From: Holtiella tumoricola
GTDB lineage: Bacteria; Bacillota; Clostridia; Lachnospirales; Cellulosilyticaceae
Reading direction: 5' to 3'
DNA: 64,000 nt
Assembly (NCBI RefSeq): GCF_027857615.1
Contig: NZ_JAQIFT010000040.1
Span: 62,001-126,000, forward strand
The notes under the pieces were generated by a model. It was not told where the DNA came from, made no database searches, and saw only the letters and a program-made list of their open reading frames with translations. The translations under genes and the position numbers were made by a program. Of the stretch, positions 58,409 through 64,000 are shown piece by piece; the stretch's first letter is position 1, and each line of letters begins with the position of its first letter.

Positions 58409-58438
58409 AAACTCTTAGTAAGTTTATACTAAGAGTTT
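58409..58438. terminator. Bidirectional hairpin
   Basis: AAACTCTTAGTA (58409-58420) pairs exactly with TACTAAGAGTTT (58427-58438); A-runs precede it and T follows, so it may act on both strands. Confidence 0.75.
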
Positions 58439-58486
58439 CAATACTTAGTCTAGCTTTTGATAATAGTTTGCTTTTAGCTGCTTCAA

Positions 58487-58861
58487 TTACCAAATAAGCT
58501 TTTCGTTTTTCCAGTCTACTATATATATGTTATATTTTTCACCAGACGTATCACAGTCAATCTTAATGTCAAAGACGCTATCTCTTTTAAAAAATCCTAA
58601 AAAGGTATTATACTTAAGTCCAATATAAATATTTTGCTCCTCTATTTTATACGTATAGCCTACAAAAGATGATATACTATCCATAACATTTCCTTTTATT
58701 TGATAGCATCCCTTTCCGGGTATAACACTTTCAACATATACTGTAGACGGGTCGATACAATAACGAAATCCACAAAGCTTCCAACTGTATCGTGATCCTA
58801 AGAATAGTATTACAATTAGTAAAAGTAATGCAATCACTATAGATCGTATTTTCCTTGTCAT
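58487..58861 (-). CDS. Membrane-anchored protein, function unknown
   Basis: This 124-residue protein has an N-terminal membrane helix (SIVIALLLLIVILFLGSRY) with basic residues before it, so the rest faces outside. The outer part has four cysteines (KLCGFRYC, KGCY, IDCD) that could form disulfides and is otherwise beta-like. GGAGGGAAG lies upstream. No family is recognised. Confidence 0.6.
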   Translation of the reverse strand: MTRKIRSIVIALLLLIVILFLGSRYSWKLCGFRYCIDPSTVYVESVIPGKGCYQIKGNVMDSISSFVGYTYKIEEQNIYIGLKYNTFLGFFKRDSVFDIKIDCDTSGEKYNIYIVDWKNEKLIW

Positions 58862-58993
58862 TTTACTTCCCTCCTACTACAGAATTTTCAATTACTGTGC
58901 ATAAGGTTCATGCAATTCTATTTGCTAATTCCCTGTTAATCCTATTGTATTTACTCTTTGCCTGTGCAATTAGTTAAAGTACTAATATAAAAA

Positions 58994-59014
58994 ATCGACT
59001 CAAGAAGAGTCGAT
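58994..59014 (-). terminator. Terminator over the stop of the three-span protein gene
   Basis: ATCGACTC (58994-59001) pairs with GAGTCGAT (59007-59014); the minus strand continues TTTTTTAT. Confidence 0.8.
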
Positions 59015-59292
59015 TACTTTCCAGTCAGTATTAAAATTAATCTTATGTATCCAATTGCTGTACTTATCCAAGAAAAAAATGCTACACACTTATTCCAGGT
59101 AGTAGGTTTTCCTTTGATTGTAAGTATTGTGACGATCACACCTAAAGATGCAAATACTACATCAAAAATGATATCTGACATTATAAGATAATTAACGAAA
59201 ATTAATTGAATGCCATACCATATAATTATAAATTGAGCAGCTTTTGATACCAAAGAATTGATTTTCTTTTGGTTATTTGTATATAGTTCCAT
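59014..59292 (-). CDS. Small three-helix membrane protein, function unknown
   Basis: This 92-residue protein has three membrane segments (AAQFIIIWYGIQLIFVNYLI, IIFDVVFASLGVIVTILTI, WISTAIGYIRLILIL). GGGGGGAAGGAA lies upstream. The family is not recognised. It lies among small genes next to the chromosomal toxin-like locus. 59300-59500 shows no gene. Confidence 0.6.
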   Translation of the reverse strand: MELYTNNQKKINSLVSKAAQFIIIWYGIQLIFVNYLIMSDIIFDVVFASLGVIVTILTIKGKPTTWNKCVAFFSWISTAIGYIRLILILTGK

Positions 59293-59535
59293 TTCCTTCC
59301 CCCCTATCTTATGTCTATTATATCATTTATTGGATAATATACGCTATATTTAACATATTTTTAAGCTATTTATTAAGAAAAATTTACTCATAATATCTAT
59401 TCAGATCGTAAGTATTATGGTGTTAATAGATTCTCCATCTATTCTATCTGTATTTCCTGATATTTGAATCTAAGCTACTTTTTTTAACGTTTTAATTATA
59501 ATTTAGTAATTTATTGTTTGAATTTTAATAGATTG

Positions 59536-59544
59536 TGTTATAAT
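59536..59544 (+). promoter_or_regulatory. Extended -10 promoter of the chromosomal antisense RNA
   Basis: TGTTATAAT at 59536-59544 is a TGnTATAAT element, as in the prophage copy; -35 sequences are weak. Confidence 0.7.
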
Positions 59545-59550
59545 ACAATT

Positions 59551-59680
59551 AAAGAAAGCACCAGTGCGGCTAACACTGATGCTCCCTGGAGGTTTTATTT
59601 TCGGGGCTATAAATAGAATCACAAGTTATTTATTGCGATTAGAGTGTTCTCTTTTACAGGGTGGAACACTCTTTTCTTTT
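59551..59680 (+). ncRNA. Candidate antisense antitoxin RNA, chromosomal copy
   Basis: Starting near 59551 the RNA begins with the shared hairpin AGCACCAGTG/CACTGATGCT (59557-59583). It ends at a terminator: AGAGTGTTC (59641-59649) pairs with GAACACTCT (59664-59672), then TTTTCTTTT. It is complementary to the last 18 codons and 3' UTR of the toxin-like gene on the other strand. Order, length (about 130 nt) and signals equal those of the prophage copy. Confidence 0.75.
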
Positions 59681-59805
59681 GCACTTATTTCAAACTCAAA
59701 GCCTTTCAAGCTTGCCTTAAGCTTAATTTTATCGAAAAAGGTATTTCGTCTAGGATAGATAATAATACCTATTACTATAATTATCATTAGTAGTACATAG
59801 TCCAT
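59626..59805 (-). CDS. Small hydrophobic toxin-like peptide, chromosomal copy
   Basis: This 59-residue peptide reads MDYVLLMIIIVIGIIIYPRR, then FFDKIKLK, FEFEISAKEK and a Lys/Arg/His/Asn tail. It is clearly paralogous to the prophage peptide at 25035: both share a membrane helix, YPR(R/K), F-x-DK-x-KLK and EISAKEK. The ATG at 59805 follows GGAGGGGGTG and an earlier out-of-frame ATG, the same ATGAATGGA arrangement. A plus-strand open frame over this region is only a shadow of it. A membrane-acting type I toxin is the likely role. Confidence 0.8.
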   Translation of the reverse strand: MDYVLLMIIIVIGIIIYPRRNTFFDKIKLKASLKGFEFEISAKEKSVPPCKREHSNRNK

Positions 59806-59909
59806 TCATAACACCCCCTCCGCTTTCGACATAGATAGACTCTATATCATAGCCTCACAGGAGGATATACCTACAACCCCCGTGCCACCCATTGCACGGT
59901 ATTCTTTAC
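59806..59909 (-). promoter_or_regulatory. Structured 5' leader of the chromosomal toxin-like mRNA
   Basis: The promoter on the minus strand is TTGTAC (59940-59945), 18 bases, TATAAT (59916-59921). The leader folds CCGTGC (59894-59899) with GCACGG (59880-59885), then GGGGGTTGTA and CCTC/GAGG. Compared with the prophage leader, the stem sequence changed on both arms while pairing is kept. Confidence 0.7.
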
Positions 59910-60104
59910 CATTTTATTATACCATTATTAGTTTAGCCTGTACAAGCTTATAACTCTATGTATTCTTAAAAATCTCTATTACTTATCATTTATATTAATA
60001 CTTTAATCATTACAGATAACACTCTTAAAAAAGCTGAATGCATACTTTTAATCATTCAGCGTCTTTCTAAGTTAAAATATTATAATGAATGTTATTTTTT
60101 AAAG

Positions 60105-60569
60105 CTAAAACTTTGACTTCTCATAATTGTAAGGGATACTTGTCCCTACAAGTACATCTTCTATTTTCTCAATAATTAGCCAGTCATCCATATTCCCTTG
60201 ATGTTCAAATTCTAGTGGTTCTATTTTTTGTACCTGCTCAAATTCAACTAAGCAGAGGCATTTTTTATGCCAACGTACTTTTTGCTTGTCTGATAAATTA
60301 AGCTTAGTTTGATGCGCTTCAAGTATTTTTGTAATCTCATCCTCTGTAAGCTTCACATAATTTTGAACACTTTTTACGGTTGCCATTGTAGAGATGGTTG
60401 TTGTGCCTTTCTCCATAAAATAGAGATGTTCTCCTTCAAATACTCTGCTATGGGGAATCTTTCTTCCAGCAGCACCTCGTACGACCATCGTTTTTGTACC
60501 TGCTAAAATTTGATCGAGAACGTGTTCTCCTTTTTTCCCTGTGTTATCACAATATACTAAATGTACCAT
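60105..60569 (-). CDS. ASCH/PUA-like domain protein
   Basis: This is a 154-residue protein. HVLDQILAGTKTMVVRGAAGRKIPHSRVFEGEHLYFME resembles the start of ASCH-type domains, where a substrate or RNA base fits in a beta barrel, and the middle has a helix (KLTEDEITKILEAH) and KCLCLVEFEQVQKI. ASCH domains bind or modify nucleobases or RNA. The match is by pattern and needs a profile search. 59946-60104 shows no gene. Confidence 0.5.
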   Translation of the reverse strand: MVHLVYCDNTGKKGEHVLDQILAGTKTMVVRGAAGRKIPHSRVFEGEHLYFMEKGTTTISTMATVKSVQNYVKLTEDEITKILEAHQTKLNLSDKQKVRWHKKCLCLVEFEQVQKIEPLEFEHQGNMDDWLIIEKIEDVLVGTSIPYNYEKSKF

Positions 60570-60603
60570 ATCTATTTTCTCCTTTTAAAGTTATTTAAAT
60601 ATA

Positions 60604-61170
60604 TTATTCATTTAAAAGACTCATTACTTGAGTATACTTTTCTTGGTAAATTATTTTGCTTTGTACTGAAAGTTTATGATAACTACGTTCTAGTTTGTTA
60701 CGTACAAAGACAACACCGTCTTCATAAGAAAGTTTTTTCTTTGTATATACAAAATACAATAATGAAGGAAGATTATCAAAATGCGAAATAGCATCTGCGT
60801 CTGCAACACAAATTTCTTCTATAGTACTTTTACTTTTGAGTTCACTTCCACGATGGTTCAGTATACACTTTTGAACACGTTCAATGCTTTCTGCAGGGTA
60901 ATGCATGGGTTCTAAAAGTTCTTTGGCAATACGTGCGCCATGAATATGGTGGTCTTTATACAAGTCATAACTTGTGACGGAAGCAATATCATGTAGCCAT
61001 GCACTGATGATGACGATCTCAAGATCTGCCCCATAGGCATCTGCCAATAGCTTGGCATTTTTTACAACAGCTTGAACATGACCATAACTATCGCTACCAA
61101 AGAAGTTATTGGGGCTTGTACATCTTGTCTTTATCTCTTTTTGTAATGTATCAATAATATCCGTTCTCAT
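60604..61170 (-). CDS. HD-domain phosphohydrolase
   Basis: This 188-residue protein has the HD order: GHVQAVVKNAKLLA (first His), ISAWLHDIASVTSY (HD pair), HHIHGARIAKELL, and CVADADAISHFD (last Asp). Such proteins hydrolyse phosphate esters, often nucleotides. ATG 61170 follows GAGGAG; an upstream in-frame ATG has no site. Substrate unknown. Confidence 0.87.
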   Translation of the reverse strand: MRTDIIDTLQKEIKTRCTSPNNFFGSDSYGHVQAVVKNAKLLADAYGADLEIVIISAWLHDIASVTSYDLYKDHHIHGARIAKELLEPMHYPAESIERVQKCILNHRGSELKSKSTIEEICVADADAISHFDNLPSLLYFVYTKKKLSYEDGVVFVRNKLERSYHKLSVQSKIIYQEKYTQVMSLLNE

Positions 61171-61296
61171 ACTATACTCCTCAAGTTCATACAATTTTAA
61201 AATCAAACATATGTTCTATATTAGTATAATATTTTATTGTTGTAAACTATTACTTCAATTATTATTTATAATTTTTCAATAATTAAAACATAAACC

Positions 61297-61905
61297 TTAA
61301 CCTTTATTTTCATTGCATATCGACTGCATAATGCATGTTTTAAACTGAGAACCACATCTTGCTAATTCTCCTAATACTTTATCTATACCGACTTCGGTCT
61401 GAAACCATGTGTCTTTACGAATACCTTGGATGTCTACAGGACAAATGATAAAGGTTGTATGGGGATAAGCCCATTGATAATAAGTATAACAACGTCTGGC
61501 ATGGAAGCTTTTGCAACATAATATGGCTTTGTTGATTTGTAATCCTAAGGCATCCGTCACTTCTTTAGATTTAAAGGCATTCTGATAGGTATATTCTGCC
61601 AAGTCTTCTCTTAGAATAGCTATCTCACTTACACCGTTTTGAAGTAAAACATCCTGGAAGAATGCCCATTCGGTTGTATAGCTTTTGTTATATTCATTGG
61701 CCTTAGATAGTGGGCCCGGAAAGTAGCCACGAGAAGGACTGTATTTACCAGAAGGTAAAATGAATGGTGCATATCCGTTACACCAAAGTCTAGCAGCTTG
61801 CTCACCTAACTCAGCATAGGAACCTCCTGGAATGAAAATAATGTCAGCCTTTTCTAATGGATGCTCTAAAAAAATATAGTTTGTAATATCATCGATTGTT
61901 TTCAT
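61297..61905 (-). CDS. YdcF-like DUF218 protein
   Basis: This 202-residue protein has the DUF218 marks ADIIFIPGGSYAELGEQAARLW, APFILPSGKYS, and EYTYQNAFKSKEV with KAILCCKSFHARRCYTYYQ, matching YdcF-like proteins that bind adenosylated ligands in a Rossmann-type cleft. There is no N-terminal membrane helix, unlike the membrane-bound members. ATG 61905 follows GAGGTGAGAAG. Function unknown. Confidence 0.82.
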   Translation of the reverse strand: MKTIDDITNYIFLEHPLEKADIIFIPGGSYAELGEQAARLWCNGYAPFILPSGKYSPSRGYFPGPLSKANEYNKSYTTEWAFFQDVLLQNGVSEIAILREDLAEYTYQNAFKSKEVTDALGLQINKAILCCKSFHARRCYTYYQWAYPHTTFIICPVDIQGIRKDTWFQTEVGIDKVLGELARCGSQFKTCIMQSICNENKG

Positions 61906-62008
61906 ACTTCTCACCTCATTCTATGGATGCAAGTCTACTCATGGTAACTTATATCACTATTATTTTAAACTAAATTTTATATTTTTTTCAAATAATTACA
62001 TTTTTGAA

Positions 62009-62049
62009 TTAGTTTTTCTTTACCGAAAAGATAGATTAAGAAAAACTAA
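62009..62049. repeat. Perfect 12-bp inverted repeat
   Basis: TTAGTTTTTCTT (62009-62020) pairs exactly with AAGAAAAACTAA (62038-62049). It lies upstream of the YdcF-like gene. Confidence 0.5.
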
Positions 62050-62250
62050 CCAAATGTATCACCTATCCCTTTAGCGTGTTATTTGTTTAACTTGCCCAAT
62101 AAGCAATTTTCCTTTTAGCTAAACGGTATAGTTTGCAACGAATTTATAGATATTTGCATTTCTGATTTCTAAAGAAAAAGCTTTGAAAACAATTTATTTA
62201 TCTTGTTTTTGATCATTTTAATTTTGTGAAAATTTCACTCTATACATTTG

Positions 62251-62280
62251 TTTTCACTTTCGGTATAACTATGCTATAAG
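62251..62280 (+). promoter_or_regulatory. Possible promoter of a noncoding transcript
   Basis: TTTTCA (62251-62256), 18 bases, then TGCTATAAG (TATAAG at 62275-62280) on the plus strand. No ORF follows. Confidence 0.4.
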
Positions 62281-62286
62281 CTTCAT

Positions 62287-62723
62287 TCGACGCCCAATAT
62301 AAAAGTACAGCCTAAAAGGTTATTCTAGATAAATCCTTTAACTGTACCACTAAGAATAGCTTTTGAAACTTTTAGTCTTCCCCCTACTAAGAGTGGATGA
62401 ACTTATTTTTAGGTCCTCCTCTATAAAGTGGTGGCAACTTCATAGAGTGGGGTATTATCGCTTTTACTTCAAATAGCCTGTTTAACCTTCTGATACACAT
62501 TACTTTATCTTAATCGGATCGACCAACCTAACAACTGGTGGTGATAACTATATTGATAGCGCTTTCACCTAAGGAACCTTATGAAGGGATATCCTTTTAA
62601 TGTAGACCCATGTGATTCGGTTTATTAAACAATGCTATTTATCCTTTGCCACAACAAAACAAGCCAGCCTAAGTTCTACCTCTGTTTCATCAGGGGGAAG
62701 GTAGATTTAGGTTGGCTTGTTTT
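62287..62723 (+). ncRNA. Candidate structured noncoding RNA region
   Basis: About 440 bases without an ORF hold stable hairpins: GTACAG (62305-62310) with CTGTAC (62342-62347), including inner TAAAAGG/CCTTTA and TTAT/ATAA; CTCTAT-A-AAGT with ACTT-C-ATAGAG (62419-62447); and a strong closing stem 62656-62723. A promoter-like sequence precedes it. It does not match RNase P, tmRNA or 6S RNA motifs that I know. It could be a large phage-associated or rumen-type RNA, or decayed sequence. Confidence 0.3.
62656..62723. terminator. Long hairpin after the adenylyltransferase gene
   Basis: AAAACAAGCCA (62656-62666) pairs with TGGCTTGTTTT (62713-62723), with inner CCTAA/TTAGG and CTACCT/AGGTAG. T4 follows on both strands, so it can end either the minus-strand gene or a plus-strand RNA. 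Confidence 0.85.
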
Positions 62724-62734
62724 GCATATATAAT

Positions 62735-63616
62735 CTAGTAAATGTGAGTTGCATCTTTGGGTAATTGGTGAACATGTTCTAAATGCTTATAACTGGCATC
62801 TGCTTCGGCTTGATTATAACGATAGCCAAGTCTATCAGCCACTTCCTTTGCAACTTCATCAAAAAGTTTGCACATGATAAAGGTGGCTTGCCACATCTGT
62901 TCTAAATCTGCAGGAGCATACGTTGCTAAAAAGCGATTATAGGTTTCTTGATCAAGATAACGATCCATATATTTTGCAGATTTCCCAACACTACATGAAA
63001 AGTTTGTATCAAGCCCTATCTTCCAAGAAAGAAGACTCACGAGCTGAGGTCTAATACATGCATTCACCATATCCATAACATAGGGGATTTCTTCACGCCA
63101 AAGCCCTTTGGCCACATTATTTAGGCACCACCAAAACTCATTACACACCCCTAGAAATTCATAAAGTGTTGGTCTTTGTACATGATAATTTTCATCTGTT
63201 GACGGAGGTATCATAGGTAAGACAGACTGTTTATCTAATAGAATCATACAGAGTGTATCTGCTAAGAGATCTTTTTTAGCATACGCTACTCGGGAGACAT
63301 GTAAATCTAATCGGTTGCCATCTGCAAATTGAATAAGCCAACCATATGTATCTTCTAAGTTACAATCCTCTCCACGAAGCACATCACTTTTTTCTGGCAT
63401 TTGCATATAGAGTCTTTCACTAAAATGGTCAATCCAAGTTTCATCCTCATAAAATGGTTTTGTTTCTGAGACCACATAGATAATATCATAGTCTTGAAAA
63501 ATATCTTTGGGAACATTGGAATTAGTCCTAGAACCATTCATATAGACGGCATGAATACGTGGATCTTGTTTTGCAATCCCTATAATCAAATCAAACATTT
63601 CTTGTTCTGTTCTCAT
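62735..63616 (-). CDS. ANT(6)-like aminoglycoside 6-adenylyltransferase family protein
   Basis: This 293-residue nucleotidyltransferase begins MRTEQEMFDLIIGIAKQDPR, typical of AadK/ANT(6). The NTP site is YMNGSRTNSNVPKDIFQDYD with the metal-binding Asp pair DYDIIYVV, and a third Asp in FADGNRLDLHV. The C-terminal half (CNEFWWCLNNVAKGLWREEI) also fits. The family inactivates streptomycin, though many chromosomal members have unknown substrates. ATG 63616 is used since the ATG at 63628 leaves no space after GAGAGGG. The start lies within the end of the upstream hydrolase gene. Confidence 0.88.
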   Translation of the reverse strand: MRTEQEMFDLIIGIAKQDPRIHAVYMNGSRTNSNVPKDIFQDYDIIYVVSETKPFYEDETWIDHFSERLYMQMPEKSDVLRGEDCNLEDTYGWLIQFADGNRLDLHVSRVAYAKKDLLADTLCMILLDKQSVLPMIPPSTDENYHVQRPTLYEFLGVCNEFWWCLNNVAKGLWREEIPYVMDMVNACIRPQLVSLLSWKIGLDTNFSCSVGKSAKYMDRYLDQETYNRFLATYAPADLEQMWQATFIMCKLFDEVAKEVADRLGYRYNQAEADASYKHLEHVHQLPKDATHIY

Positions 63617-64000
63617 ATTTATTTTCATCCCTCTCTTTATCTAATAAAGCCTGAAAATGCTTTAAGATATCTGTTCGCTCTTCTTCTACATAATAAAAAT
63701 GTCCAGACTCCTTAAGTGTAGCTATTTGAACATTTTTCATGCCCTTAAAATACTTTAACGACCTCATACTTACAAATTCATCCTGCTCAGATTGGAAGAT
63801 AAAAATAGGCAACTTTAACTGACTCACTAACTGTCTTGTTGTATAAGCTATATGAAAGAGCTCCACATATCTTGGCAACCATGTAACATAATAAAGTAAC
63901 GGTTGACGCTCTATGCTACATGCCTTTTTAGCTGCCACAGCTAGTGTATCTTCAGCTTTAACCAAGTCGAGTGCTACTTTTAAACTATTGATCATGCCCT
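63591..64000 (-). CDS. Alpha/beta hydrolase, C-terminal part (runs off the window)
   Basis: The visible 135 residues are the last part of an alpha/beta hydrolase: KLPIFIFQSEQDEFVSMRSL with the acid, and LKESGHFYYVEEERTDIL with the catalytic His. The Ser nucleophile would lie outside the window. An ATG at 63995 is probably internal. The end overlaps the adenylyltransferase by about 26 bases, so the two are translationally coupled. Confidence 0.75.
   Translation of the reverse strand, partial: GMINSLKVALDLVKAEDTLAVAAKKACSIERQPLLYYVTWLPRYVELFHIAYTTRQLVSQLKLPIFIFQSEQDEFVSMRSLKYFKGMKNVQIATLKESGHFYYVEEERTDILKHFQALLDKERDENKYENRTRNV

Noticed and set aside
59564..59758. A 64-codon plus-strand open frame over the chromosomal toxin-like locus
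   Set aside because: It has no ribosome binding site and lies opposite the better supported minus-strand peptide; the plus strand here is the antisense RNA unit.
1..64000. tRNA or rRNA genes
   Set aside because: No cloverleaf with GTTCNA arm and CCA-type end, and no 16S/23S/5S sequence, was seen on either strand.

Overview
The window is low-GC Firmicutes DNA, most likely a clostridium of the Lachnospirales type. Cellulosilyticum would be my guess; nothing in the sequence fixes the genus. The signs are AT-rich DNA, strong AGGAGG-type ribosome binding sites, the clostridial gene order miaB-mutS-mutL-miaA-hfq, a T-box in front of metG, a Gram-positive SOS box in front of lexA, and HxlR and CsoR regulators.

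Positions 1 to about 26,965 are most of a prophage whose left end lies outside the window. It is a mosaic. It opens with a TubZRC plasmid-type partition module (centromere repeats, tubR, tubZ), followed by two small regulators, one of them sigma-70-like, and a run of 11-bp GCGACA repeats beside a promoter. Next come an adenine methylase, a short tyrosine recombinase and a GC-rich site that I read as a candidate cos. The head is lambda-like (Nu1/gpA-type terminase, gpW, portal, S78 protease, capsid, decoration protein). The tail is P2-like and contractile (sheath, tube, E/E' frameshift chaperone, tape measure, X, D, V, U, W, J, I, fibres), with holin and amidase lysis genes and a DUF3267 cargo gene at the end.

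The most unusual content is a pair of small hydrophobic-peptide genes, one in the prophage (25035-25205, +) and one on the chromosome (59626-59805, -). Each has a structured 5' leader, an internal antisense transcription unit with its own promoter and terminator, and a shared 3' hairpin. Stem sequences differ between the copies but pairing is kept. I interpret them as paralogous type I toxin-antitoxin loci.

Positions 27,190-34,860 hold the miaB-mutS-mutL-miaA-hfq housekeeping cluster. From 34,930 to 64,000 there is a patchwork of metabolic and accessory genes: a MATE exporter with a CsoR-type regulator and a matching operator-like palindrome, metG with its T-box, a NUDIX hydrolase, YitT, adenine deaminase, a TtcA-like enzyme, a Xer-type recombinase, esterases, an EamA transporter, lexA, several GNAT enzymes and an ANT(6)-like adenylyltransferase. 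Several decayed genes lie among them (GNAT fragments, a HAD phosphatase, the argS 3' end, a frameshifted SAP-like gene), so this arc looks like a region of gene turnover. The gene-free stretch 61,906-62,734 contains hairpins that may form a structured RNA.
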